Shown: piece after piece, positions 17,396-25,544 of the stretch
How positions within the stretch are numbered: position 1 is the first letter of the stretch
Layout of the letters: every line of letters begins with the position of its first letter
Made by a program: the position numbers and the translations under genes
Notes under the pieces: generated by a model
What the model saw: only the letters and a program-made list of their open reading frames with translations
What the model was told of the DNA's origin: nothing
Databases searched by the model: none
From: Palauibacter sp965207805
GTDB taxonomy: Bacteria > Gemmatimonadota > Gemmatimonadetes > Palauibacterales > Palauibacteraceae
NCBI GenBank assembly: GCA_965207805.1
Contig: OZ242312.1
Span: 744,001-808,000, forward strand
Direction of reading: 5' to 3'
Length of the DNA: 64,000 bases

Positions 17396-17596
17396 ATGGC
17401 CCAGAAGCAACCGCTGATTCGTGTGACCGTCAGCTTAGATTCAGGCGATTACGCTGAGTTGGGCTCACTCTCCGAGCAGACTGAGATCTCCCGCTCGTGG
17501 CTGATCCGGCAGGCCATTAGGGATCTACTACGACGATGCCAGGATCGCGAGCAGCGCGAACTGCCCCTGTGGCTTGCGCAGAGGGGGGGTAGGTAG
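17396..17596 (+). CDS. Ribbon-helix-helix DNA-binding regulator
   Basis: 66 residues from the ATG at 17396, preceded by a purine-rich GGTGGGGG. The sequence LIRVTVSLDSGDYAELGSLS is the beta-strand and first helix of CopG/Arc-type proteins, followed by ISRSWLIRQAIRDLL, the second helix. Its stop is directly followed by the TTG start of the first methylase, so it is the first gene of the RM operon and probably controls it, as C proteins do in other RM systems. No other role is indicated. Confidence 0.75.
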   Translation: MAQKQPLIRVTVSLDSGDYAELGSLSEQTEISRSWLIRQAIRDLLRRCQDREQRELPLWLAQRGGR

Positions 17597-19810
17597 TTGA
17601 CACTGCCCGCAGCGACTCGGGATCGAGCGTCCATCGACCCCAGTCTCTCTCGCCATCCAGCGCTAACGGCGGAAGCGAAGACGCGCCGTCACGACCTCGC
17701 GGTTCCAAGACGAGGGCATGTCTTGGCAACAGCTTCCGAGAGGTACAGCCGACCCGTGCGAGCCGCCGTTGCCGTACTGAACCACGCGCTCCTCCACGAG
17801 GATAGCTCGGCGGTCGCTCGGCGGTGTCCCTCGCGACGACTTCCTGAACCAGGTGGGTGGGTTGTTCGACCACCCGCTGAACTTCTCGCCTGGACGCTGG
17901 CCTCCGCATGGTTGACGGCCTTGGTGACCAAGCGAGTTGCTGTCGGAGCCAGCCTGGAGGATGCCGCAACCTGGTTCTTCGGTAGTGCTCCGGTCACCAA
18001 TCCTGTTGCGTTGGTGCCAAGGCATGCTCTGAATGACGCCGACAGGATCCTGACCGACTGCCGGGACGTGATCGGCTACAGCGACCTCTTGCCGTACGTT
18101 CTAGATCCCCACGGTCCTGGGAGTCGTGCGAGTGTCGCGCGTGACTCGGCGACTGCTGCCGCCCGCGACCGCAAGCGATCCGAGGGTGTCTACTATACCC
18201 CCGCCGACGTCGCTGCCTACATGACCCGAGAGTGTCTCCGCGGGCCTGTGATCTCCAGCGGTCCTCCTTCGATTCTGGACCCGGCTTGCGGAACTGGCGT
18301 GTTTCTCCGAGCGGCGCTAAAGACGCTCCGTACTCGTTTTCCGGGGGAGAACGCTCTAACGCTCTGCGAAACCGCACTCCACGGTACGGATGTAGACCCG
18401 TGGGCGGTCCATGCCGCAGCATTCGTCCTCCTCGCCGATTGTCTGACAGCCACTCCCGAGACCGATGTCCCGCCGCTGCAACTGTGGCATCGGATACGCA
18501 GCAATCTCGCCTGCGCGGATGCCCTAACTCTCGACCCTCCCCGGTCCCCGACTCCCGAGTCCGCACCGACTGACAGATCCGTGCCGCAAGCCGCTGGGAC
18601 CGGCCAACTGCTCCTGCTCGACGACTCCCGATTGGGTGAGCGAATCTCGCTATCGGCACTCTTTCCGAGGATCTCACGCAGCCCGCTTGTGGTGCTTGGC
18701 AATCCACCCTATGCAAAGGTCGGAACTCGCGATGATCTGCCTGCCTTGGGCACCGTCTTCGGCTCCTTGGGGAATGGCATCCGACCCACCTCCGAAGTCT
18801 ATCCGCTGTTCGTTCAACAAATGCTCCGATTGCCACCGCCCGGTCTGGCAGCTGGAACGTTCGTGCTGCCGCTGTCGTTAGCTAGCAATGTTGGTGCGCA
18901 GTTTCGAGACACCCGCTCCCTGGTGGAAGACGCACATGGTGCATGGCGATTTGCGTTTTTCGACCGAGAGCCGCATGCCCTATTTGGCGAGGAGGTCAAG
19001 ACACGGAACTGCATCCTCTTTTGGCACCGCGATCCGGAAACACGTGAGACCCGTATCGAAACTGGCCCTTTACAGAAATGGCGAGCCCGCAACCGTGTCA
19101 ACATGTTCTCATCAATTCGGTTTACTCCTTTCACCGGCTCCATCCGGTGCGGCATTCCTAAGATCGACGGCGTGTCCCAGACACGAGCTTTTGAGACCCT
19201 GACCGCACGTTCGGATCGCTTTGCACACGCATGTACGACTATTCGCCGCATGACGCTGTCTGATGCTTTGGAGCACGAAGCCCCCACTGTCTTCATCGGC
19301 GCCACTGCATACAATTTCCTCAATGTGTTCTTGACTCCACCGAGAGCCGTCATTCCCCGCGACGCCACCCTTTCGACCCATCCTCTGCACGCGATGACCT
19401 TCCCTGCCAGAGGCGATGCGGTGGCGGCGTTCGCACTGCTTTCGAGCCATCTAGCCTATTGGTGGTGGCTTGTCACGCACGATGGGTTTCACGTGACAAA
19501 GCGCTTCTTCCAAGGCTTGCCTCTCGACACCAGCACTTTTGACCGGTCGGTTCGACCGAAGCTGATCGCCTCTGCTGAGAAGCTGTGGTCTCGCATTCGC
19601 TCTGAGCCAACCGTGAGCCTCAATCGCGGTCGCACGTCATTAGCCTATTCTCCCTTGCGCTTCGTCGATCTCCGCCGGGACATCGACCGGGCTGTCGCGG
19701 ACGCCGTTGGCTTGGACGAAGCGTTCCTGGCTGAATTGCAGCACGTCAGCATTCAACGAGTAAATGCCACGCTCCGTGGCAATGGAAACAACCCTAGGTC
19801 AAGGGATTGA
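17597..19810 (+). CDS. N6-adenine DNA methyltransferase of a type II RM system
   Basis: 737 residues. SEGVYYTPADVAAYM (near 195-209) leads into motif I DPACGTGVF (228-236), and the catalytic motif IV NPPY is at 369-372, followed by a long target-recognition region. This is the N6_N4_Mtase/Eco57I-type class, which methylates adenine. The TTG start directly follows the RHH stop and has a strong upstream G-rich site. The stop overlaps a TTG of the next methylase. No nuclease motif is seen in the first 190 residues, so it looks like a stand-alone modification subunit. Confidence 0.85.
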   Translation: MTLPAATRDRASIDPSLSRHPALTAEAKTRRHDLAVPRRGHVLATASERYSRPVRAAVAVLNHALLHEDSSAVARRCPSRRLPEPGGWVVRPPAELLAWTLASAWLTALVTKRVAVGASLEDAATWFFGSAPVTNPVALVPRHALNDADRILTDCRDVIGYSDLLPYVLDPHGPGSRASVARDSATAAARDRKRSEGVYYTPADVAAYMTRECLRGPVISSGPPSILDPACGTGVFLRAALKTLRTRFPGENALTLCETALHGTDVDPWAVHAAAFVLLADCLTATPETDVPPLQLWHRIRSNLACADALTLDPPRSPTPESAPTDRSVPQAAGTGQLLLLDDSRLGERISLSALFPRISRSPLVVLGNPPYAKVGTRDDLPALGTVFGSLGNGIRPTSEVYPLFVQQMLRLPPPGLAAGTFVLPLSLASNVGAQFRDTRSLVEDAHGAWRFAFFDREPHALFGEEVKTRNCILFWHRDPETRETRIETGPLQKWRARNRVNMFSSIRFTPFTGSIRCGIPKIDGVSQTRAFETLTARSDRFAHACTTIRRMTLSDALEHEAPTVFIGATAYNFLNVFLTPPRAVIPRDATLSTHPLHAMTFPARGDAVAAFALLSSHLAYWWWLVTHDGFHVTKRFFQGLPLDTSTFDRSVRPKLIASAEKLWSRIRSEPTVSLNRGRTSLAYSPLRFVDLRRDIDRAVADAVGLDEAFLAELQHVSIQRVNATLRGNGNNPRSRD

Positions 19811-20709
19811 ACGACATCATGCCAGCCCGTGTCGATCCGGTCGTCAAGGAAAGGAGTAGGGTTACCAAGGAGGAATGGCGGGAGTACACGAAGACCGTCT
19901 GGACCATCGCAAATGTCCGGCGCGACGATCACCCTGCCGCGTTCCCGGAGGAGATTCCACATAGGTTGATCAAGCTGTTCAGCTTCCACGGTGAGACGGT
20001 TCTCGATCCCTTCGCTGGCACAGGGACAACGGCCCGCGCGGCTCTCCCCCTAGGCCGACGTGTCGCGTGCATTGACCAAAACGGTGAATACATCGACATC
20101 ATCGAGCGTGAGTGCCAACACCTCTACGAGGAACGCCAAGGTGAATGCGAATCCCTTGTAGCCGTACATGGCGACTGCCGTGATATGGACTTTATCGATG
20201 ATGAGAGCATCGGCCTCATCGTCACCAGTCCCCCATACTGGGACAAAGCGCAGTACGGGGACGGTGAGCACAACCTCGGCAATGAAGGGAATTATGTCAG
20301 TTTCCTTAAGTCACTTCGGCCCGCTTTTTCGGAATGTCTGCGAGTGTTGCGTCCCGGAAGGAAGCTGTGTGTTGTTACCGCGAACGTCAATCAGTATACG
20401 GAACACGGATTACTGACTTTTCCGCTCGCCGCCGACTTTGCTACACTGCTACGAGGCCTCGGGTTTGTAATGGTAAATGAGATCATCTGGTCTAAGGACG
20501 GCTCTGGAGGCAAGTGGGGTAGCTACGGGGCGCAACGCCCAATCTTCGGCAGCTACCCGTATCCACCGAACTTCCTTTTCAAGAACGTCCACGAATACAT
20601 ACTGATCTTCTCAAAGCCCAGCCCCGCCAAGAAGCGAGGCCCGAAGGTCAGGTCTTACGCGGCGTTGATGGCCGGTTACGACGACGTTGCCGATCTTGGG
20701 AAGGCGTAA
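19807..20709 (+). CDS. Second DNA methyltransferase (TSPPYW type)
   Basis: 300 residues with motif I VLDPFAGTGTT at 65-75 and motif IV TSPPYW at 140-145, in that order. The serine before PPY is characteristic of N4-cytosine methylases but also occurs in some adenine enzymes. The TTG at 19807 overlaps the previous stop; an ATG four codons on (19819) is an alternative start. Two methylases beside one nuclease suggest an asymmetric recognition site with each strand modified separately, as in BfiI-like systems. Confidence 0.85.
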   Translation: MNDIMPARVDPVVKERSRVTKEEWREYTKTVWTIANVRRDDHPAAFPEEIPHRLIKLFSFHGETVLDPFAGTGTTARAALPLGRRVACIDQNGEYIDIIERECQHLYEERQGECESLVAVHGDCRDMDFIDDESIGLIVTSPPYWDKAQYGDGEHNLGNEGNYVSFLKSLRPAFSECLRVLRPGRKLCVVTANVNQYTEHGLLTFPLAADFATLLRGLGFVMVNEIIWSKDGSGGKWGSYGAQRPIFGSYPYPPNFLFKNVHEYILIFSKPSPAKKRGPKVRSYAALMAGYDDVADLGKA

Positions 20710-20763
20710 ACTTGGTCGCCGCGCGCTGGCTTGGTTGCGTCGGACGCCAGGGATGAGGGGGAG

Positions 20764-21888
20764 ATGAAACTCGACTTCGTTGTTCAGGATCCAACTCACG
20801 CCGGGACCACGTACCTGTATGAGGCCATTCTTGATGCGGTTCGTCAAGCAAGGGAGTGGCGTGGCCTCTACGCATTCGCGACGCGCGACGGGATCGATCA
20901 GTTGATCGAGGATCGGGTCGTTCAGGACATGATGAACGGGGGTGGCAAGGTTGGGCTTGTGGTCGGCATTGACAGCGTGACGAATCGGGTCGCGCTCGAG
21001 CGAATGCAGGAATTGGAACAGTGCTACAGGAATTTCCGAGCCAGCGTGTTCTGGAATGAAAGCTCCGCCTTGTTTCATCCGAAGGTGTCGAACTTTGTGC
21101 TCGCTGACGGAGGGAAGATCCTGATCGTTGGGTCCGGGAATCTGACTCCAGGGGGACTTAGAGGGAACTTCGAGGCATACGCGATCGTCAGAATGGGGCG
21201 GGAAGAAGAGGTTAACGTAGACGCATTCGGGGAGTTCTTGGAGCGTCACGCGGGAAGGATTCGGTCGATCGACGAAGAGGTGCTTGAGCGGGCCGCGAAG
21301 AACGTTGGGTTTTCTGGCACGAAGGCAAGCGGAGTGGCGGCCACGGGCATTCTGCCGCGTCCGACGGCGACCGTTACCCGGTCTCGGCGCGATGTAGGAC
21401 GGACCACGTCACGCAACGCCGTTCTGATTGCCCAAGTGCCAAGGGCAGGGGCCAGGTGGGCGCAAGTTCATTTCAACGCCTACGTGGTTCGAGAGTACTT
21501 TTGCTTACGCGACTTGGAGACGCAGCGCGTGTTCTTGACACGCGTATCCGCTGACACGACACGCGGTGAGGTGGAGGCACGCGCTTGCGTCTATAGCGCA
21601 GGTTCGAACAGGAACCACAAGATCGAAGTGAGGGCGGCGAAGGGTCTCGACTATCCGCAGTCCGGTCGCCCGGTCCTCATCTTCTTGGCGCGTCAACTTC
21701 GGGTATACGACTATATGCTTCTGATGCCCGGCGACGAGGGATACGGGCGTATCTTTGATCTCAGCGAGCGGTTACCGTCACCGGGGCGCGGGGTCAGTCG
21801 TCCGATCACGGATGAGGCTACCCTGGCGCGCGCTTGGAGCGACTGCCCACTGCTGCACGTTCCGCCCGCCGCGGACGAGGAGGTGTGA
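20764..21888 (+). CDS. PLD-family restriction endonuclease, BfiI/NgoFVII-like
   Basis: 374 residues from the ATG at 20764. One phospholipase-D half-site is present: His105 and Lys107 in LFHPKV, then GSGNLTPGG with Ser124 and Asn126. Metal-independent PLD restriction enzymes such as BfiI have one such motif per chain and act as dimers. The C-terminal 170 residues (HFNAYVVREYFCLRD, then VRAAKGLDYPQSGRPVLIF) would be the DNA-recognition domain, B3-like in BfiI. Total length is close to that of BfiI. It is the last gene of the RM operon. Confidence 0.75.
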   Translation: MKLDFVVQDPTHAGTTYLYEAILDAVRQAREWRGLYAFATRDGIDQLIEDRVVQDMMNGGGKVGLVVGIDSVTNRVALERMQELEQCYRNFRASVFWNESSALFHPKVSNFVLADGGKILIVGSGNLTPGGLRGNFEAYAIVRMGREEEVNVDAFGEFLERHAGRIRSIDEEVLERAAKNVGFSGTKASGVAATGILPRPTATVTRSRRDVGRTTSRNAVLIAQVPRAGARWAQVHFNAYVVREYFCLRDLETQRVFLTRVSADTTRGEVEARACVYSAGSNRNHKIEVRAAKGLDYPQSGRPVLIFLARQLRVYDYMLLMPGDEGYGRIFDLSERLPSPGRGVSRPITDEATLARAWSDCPLLHVPPAADEEV

Positions 21889-22034
21889 CTGTGAGGGGAT
21901 TCGGCCCTCTCACAGACTTGGATCACTGCCGACAGGCTCGGGCTGCGCTAACGATCCACCCCATCAATAGCGGTGGGCTGGGACAGCGAGCAGGGCCGGA
22001 CCAAAGGGCAAGTACACTCGCCGAATCGGAGGGT

Positions 22035-22202
22035 GCCCGGATCGAACGGACGATCATCAACGGTGTGGGCGAGGTCCTCGCCGAGTACGACGATCTCCAA
22101 GCAGCCTTGAAGCGGTGCGTGGCACTCGATAATGAGGTCCGGCGGCCGCCCGGCCCGTTCGTGGATCCATTGCGGTCACACTTTGGCGGGTCGGGCGCCT
22201 AG
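22035..22202 (+). pseudogene. Decayed C-terminal copy of the 54,185-type gene
   Basis: ARIERTIINGVGEVLAEYDD and LQAALKRCVALDNEVRR align with ARIEQAILAGDVRTLDEYGG and LNAALKRAIALENRARR near the C-terminus of the intact gene at 54,185-55,162. Sequence upstream in this frame is unrelated, so only the last quarter survives. It shows that element A once carried the gene that element B still has. Confidence 0.6.
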
Positions 22203-22267
22203 CGGGAGCGCGTTACTGGCTAAACGGCGGGCGATTCGCGACCGTTCCGCGCGCCGCGACTCGCTCT

Positions 22268-23167
22268 CTACCGCAACTGCGACGGGACAAAATCCCCCAG
22301 GGCCGCCACCTTCACCTCGTCGACTGCGCTCTCCAGTGCGGCCTTGACCCCCTCCTTCTCCTCGTCCACCAGTGCAGTCAGCGCCTGTTCGAGCTCGTCC
22401 CGGTTAAGCAACTCGTCCAGCTTCCGGAGCGTGATGTCGATACCGACTCCCGCAGCGGCGGCCACGATGAACCCGGCCGCACGGCCCATTAAGGGACCTG
22501 CCGCCCGGAGCGCCGCTCCCCCTGCCAGCTTCTCGGCGAGTCCTCTTGTGACTGTCTTCACACCGACCGAGGTTCTAACGCCAGCCATCGCTGCCCCGAC
22601 AGCCGTTGGACCGATGGCCACGACGAAATGGTGTCTGGCGTCTTCCAAGAGCGTCTCCAGCGCGCGCGCTCCCCGACCTCTCAACCCGGGTGGAAGCCCC
22701 GCCACTTCCCGCCCGAACCAACGCTCAATCTCAGCGAGCACCTCCTCCTCCATCACGCGACCGACATCGGCGACGACGAGACTCATGCCATCCTCCAACT
22801 CACCGAACAGCCGCGCCTCGATCTCTCCTTCCAGTCTTCCGGTCAGCGCCAAGCCCAACTCGGCATACTGTCCGATGAACGAGTAGTGCCAATCCAGGAG
22901 CGACGGGATCGCGGCGTAAACCGGTACGAAGACCTCTTCGACCCCCTCGTCGATAGCTTGGCCCGTTTCCGGCAACGGCGCCTGGCGAAGCCGCTCGGAG
23001 AACTCGTGCCAGCGTTCCTCGGCCCGCAGCGTCAGCATCTGATCGCCCGTCGCTGCCAATACCGCCAACGCCACCACCGCCAGCATCACCCTCCCGCCCC
23101 ATGCCCTCAGTCCCGCCCGGGGGGTCTCCCGACCCGCTTCGCCGTCATTGGCTTGCTTGTTCGACAT
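22268..23167 (-). CDS. Membrane-associated protein of unknown function, glycine/alanine-rich
   Basis: 299 residues. An N-terminal helix (VMLAVVALAVLAATG) anchors or exports it. The middle is an amphipathic helical region (EGEIEARLFGELEDGMSLVV, then EEEVLAEIERWFG). A second hydrophobic stretch with glycine zipper character (LMGRAAGFIVAAAAGVGIDI) sits near residue 240. The start lies 22 nt inside the end of the upstream membrane gene, so the two are co-translated. No family is recognised. The alternation of helices and Gly/Ala segments could suit a pore-forming or membrane-remodelling effector, but that is speculation. Confidence 0.65.
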   Translation of the reverse strand: MSNKQANDGEAGRETPRAGLRAWGGRVMLAVVALAVLAATGDQMLTLRAEERWHEFSERLRQAPLPETGQAIDEGVEEVFVPVYAAIPSLLDWHYSFIGQYAELGLALTGRLEGEIEARLFGELEDGMSLVVADVGRVMEEEVLAEIERWFGREVAGLPPGLRGRGARALETLLEDARHHFVVAIGPTAVGAAMAGVRTSVGVKTVTRGLAEKLAGGAALRAAGPLMGRAAGFIVAAAAGVGIDITLRKLDELLNRDELEQALTALVDEEKEGVKAALESAVDEVKVAALGDFVPSQLR

Positions 23168-24035
23168 CTGTCACTCCCTTTTCACCTTCGCGCAGCGCCT
23201 CACGGCTTCCGGTGCCGATTCGCCACGCCACCAGCATGCACCCCTCAAGCCCGCGGACGAACCCTGCAATCGCCAGTGCGGCGTTCAGGAAGAATGCGAT
23301 CCAAACGACCACCCGGACCCCGTTGGGCGTCCACGACGCGGTCGCCGCGCTGGTCACTACGTACCACGAGGAGCCTTCAAGCGCGGCCGCCGCTCGCAGC
23401 CCATCGTTCACCACCGGACACGCAGACTGGACGCCCGCCGTGAAGGCCTCCACCGTCCGCTGGAGCGAATCGGGATAGATGTACGGCGGACCGCCAATCA
23501 CCATGTAGTTGAAGTAGACGTAGGCGACGGCGATCAGGGCCAAGAGGATCCAGCCCGCGAGGCGCGCACTGAGGATGTCCGCAACCGCGATGCGCTGGTC
23601 GTCCCCGCTGGCATCGCGCCTGAAGTGACGCCCTGGCCATCGCGAGATGCGGTCGAACAGGAAGGGCGCCACCACGGCCGCCGCTCCCAGAAACAGCCAG
23701 TCGGTGGGCCGCGAGAGGGCCGCGAAGACGACTAGAAAGACGGCCAGCGGCAACGCGGCGACCATGCTGGTCACCACCGGCAGCCACATGCCCCGCAACC
23801 GCCTCCGCCAAGAAGACTCTCGATCCAAGTAGTAGTCTACAGCGAAGCGCTTGCGCTCCAGCCGGTACTCCAGCAGCCCGTAGAGTATCGCGACGTAGAC
23901 AAGCGCCGGGCTCGCCAGCGCCACGCACGAGTGGTCGTGGGTGCGTTGCCAGAGGAGCAGACACCCCAAGAGGAGCGTGGTGCCGACGAGGGGTTGCAGG
24001 AACCGGTCGACCGTGGCGATCGCGGGGAGGTTCAC
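23145..24035 (-). CDS. Polytopic membrane protein of unknown function
   Basis: 296 residues with about six hydrophobic segments: PLVGTTLLLGCLLLW, ALVYVAILYGLLEY, VAALPLAVFLVVFAAL, FLGAAAVVAPFLF, GWILLALIAVAYVYFNYMV and VVWIAFFLNAALAIAGFV. The GTG start overlaps the stop of a 23-codon frame. The 3' end overlaps the next gene by 22 nt. It has a basic cytoplasmic loop (YRLERKRFAVDYYLDRESSW). No homology is recognised. Its position inside a mobilizable element beside an RM system makes a defence or exclusion role a reasonable guess. Confidence 0.7.
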   Translation of the reverse strand: MNLPAIATVDRFLQPLVGTTLLLGCLLLWQRTHDHSCVALASPALVYVAILYGLLEYRLERKRFAVDYYLDRESSWRRRLRGMWLPVVTSMVAALPLAVFLVVFAALSRPTDWLFLGAAAVVAPFLFDRISRWPGRHFRRDASGDDQRIAVADILSARLAGWILLALIAVAYVYFNYMVIGGPPYIYPDSLQRTVEAFTAGVQSACPVVNDGLRAAAALEGSSWYVVTSAATASWTPNGVRVVVWIAFFLNAALAIAGFVRGLEGCMLVAWRIGTGSREALREGEKGVTDVEQASQ

Positions 24036-24103
24036 GGGTCCGGGTCGCGGTCCCCTCCGCCGTGCTCGCGTCGGTAGCTCTCCAGCCGCCGCGCCTCGGT
24101 CAT
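24032..24103 (-). CDS. Possible 23-residue coupling peptide
   Basis: An ATG overlaps the upstream stop (TAATG), and the TGA stop overlaps the GTG of the polytopic membrane gene. The peptide is highly charged (MTEARRLESYRREHGGGDRD). It may be a translational coupler or chance; its double overlap is the only support. Confidence 0.3.
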   Translation of the reverse strand: MTEARRLESYRREHGGGDRDPDP

Positions 24104-24282
24104 TAGGCGGTACTCCAGTGGTTAGGATCGAAGTCGCTGACCAACGGGTAGGTTGAGGATTGATGCGCTACGACCAGCGGTCTCTTCATCGCTCGACCGC
24201 AAGCCACGAAGAACGCACGCTGCAACTTGTCCGTTTCGTCCCGTTGTTTGCGGTCGTCCGGGTCGGTCTGCGATCCGCCCAT
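24103..24282 (-). CDS. Small ORF heading the membrane-protein cluster
   Basis: 59 residues from the ATG at 24282, with GAGGAG ten bases upstream. The N-terminal half is highly charged (QTDPDDRKQRDETDKLQ) and the C-terminal half is mixed (RAFFVACGRAMKRPLVVAHQ). Its stop shares bases with the next ATG. It is not recognised. Because four consecutive frames overlap or abut, I take it as the first gene of one unit ending at 22,268. Confidence 0.4.
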   Translation of the reverse strand: MGGSQTDPDDRKQRDETDKLQRAFFVACGRAMKRPLVVAHQSSTYPLVSDFDPNHWSTA

Positions 24283-24368
24283 CGGACAAACACTCCTCAA
24301 ACTAGTATCTCTGTGATGGGCACGCAGGCCGCGGCGGGCGGTTCCACCTCCACTCACCTGACTGCGGA

Positions 24369-24403
24369 TCGCGAACTTCCGCCTCAGCGAGTGCCAGCCC
24401 CGG
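24369..24403 (-). pseudogene. Scrap of a tyrosine integrase gene
   Basis: The minus strand encodes RGWHSLRRKFA, the HxxR box found in the integrases at 27,213 and 60,196, and matches their DNA closely over about 33 bp. No other integrase motif is nearby. It is a remnant of an earlier element or a recombination scar. Confidence 0.4.
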
Positions 24404-24452
24404 AGCGCTCCCAAGGTGGCGTTCGACGAGCCACTGGTAGCCGCGTCCGACA

Positions 24453-24492
24453 GGCCTGACACCTTCTGATACATCCTGAAACATCCTGACAC
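24453..24492 (-). repeat. Four tandem 10-bp repeats
   Basis: On the minus strand the units are GTGTCAGGAT, GTTTCAGGAT, GTATCAGAAG and GTGTCAGGCC, so TCAG recurs every 10 bp, one helical turn. Such phased repeats often bind a protein cooperatively (replication iteron, excisionase or relaxosome site). Confidence 0.5.
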
Positions 24493-25106
24493 AATAGGAC
24501 GTTTCCGACTGGTTGACTTCCCCCCGAGCGGTCCAACAGCGTCCAAGCATGGCGACGCCGAAACACCCGTTCAACACGGGGGTCTGCACATCCCCCGTGG
24601 AAACCTCCGCACCGTCTGCCGCAGCATTCGTGGTGAAGCCTCCGATCTGGACCGTGGCGATGGTCGCGGCCCCGAAAGCTCCCCGAGATGGGCGCGGATC
24701 GCGTTCGACTGAACGCGTCCCCGACGGCTGGAGTGAAACCCATGACGGATGAAACTCGTAGGATGCCGCCCTTCGGGTCACCGAAGCGTGAAGGGCAGCA
24801 GGAGCGAACGAGGCGAAGCACCGGAGGAGTCGCAAGTAGTCAGGTTGATCCACCCCAAGGCGGAACCGGTGCCCGTGCCCAGCGACATGGGCGCTGGCGA
24901 GATCGTTCGCCGCTCCGGATTCCGGAGCGCATGGACGGCCCGGCATCGCCGGTCTCCGTCCGACCGCCAGCCGCGCCTCGCGAGGTGCGTCTGAACGGGT
25001 CCCCCGGAGCGCTCGCGGAGGTGTCCCGACACCGCCGCGACGGCGGCGGTCGCCGTGTCCCGGACGCCGCGCTCAAGGGCGGGTCGGACGGGGCTTATGT
25101 AGGTCA
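24493..25106. other. Gene-free leader of the mob module
   Basis: About 610 GC-rich bases with several short hairpins (for example GCTCCGGATTCCGGAGC near 24,913) and no convincing gene. It probably holds the promoter of mobC and, at its right edge, the transfer origin. Confidence 0.35.
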
Positions 25107-25202
25107 GCCAGCCTACCCTCCGTGGCCACACTCCATGTGTCTCCCGGAGGGGCTGGCGGGGGGCTGCGCCCCCTGTGACCCCCGCAACGGAAACGGCGCG
25201 CC
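25107..25202 (+). other. Candidate oriT upstream of mobC (module 1)
   Basis: The block from GCCAGCCTACCCT to the mobC start is conserved in module 2 (42,327-42,422, opposite strand). Shared parts are GCCAGCC, ACCCT, GGCCAC, CTCC, GGGGCTGGCGGGGGGC, a GC hairpin and TGTGACCCCC. Non-coding conservation immediately before relaxosome genes is the usual position of oriT. The nick site cannot be placed. Confidence 0.45.
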
Positions 25203-25544
25203 GTGAGCGCCGGACGCCCCGTTTGGGTGAAGGTCCGCGCCAGCGACGCGGAGCGTGCCGAGTGGCACGCCAAGGCGCGCTCCGCAGGCTTGACGCTGTC
25301 GGATCTGGTGCGCCGGTCGCTCGACCGGGCGCGCACCTGGACCGTGCCGCACGCGGAGGTCGAGCGCGAGCGCACCCGGGAGGCGGCGCGCATCGGGAAC
25401 AACCTGAACCAGATCGCGCGGTGGGCCAATCGCCACAAGGGAGCGGCCGAGGCCGTCGAGGTCCTCGCCCGCCTCGTCGCCATCGAGCGGGCGCTTACGG
25501 CGCTGGCCCGCTTCGAGGGCCCGGACGGCGACGATGCACCTTAA
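25203..25544 (+). CDS. mobC: MobC-like relaxosome accessory protein (module 1)
   Basis: 113 residues. The N-terminus WVKVRASDAERAEWHAKARS followed by LTLSDLVRRSL is a ribbon-helix-helix domain, and IGNNLNQIARWANRHK is the signature of bacterial mobilisation proteins of the MobC/MbeC type. These bind oriT and assist the relaxase. The stop overlaps the relaxase start by 11 nt. A close paralogue is encoded at 41,988-42,326. Confidence 0.85.
   Translation: MSAGRPVWVKVRASDAERAEWHAKARSAGLTLSDLVRRSLDRARTWTVPHAEVERERTREAARIGNNLNQIARWANRHKGAAEAVEVLARLVAIERALTALARFEGPDGDDAP

Noticed and set aside
24302..24946. 214-codon minus frame in the mob leader
   Set aside because: No recognisable domains and low coding character; part of it covers the phased repeats and hairpins.
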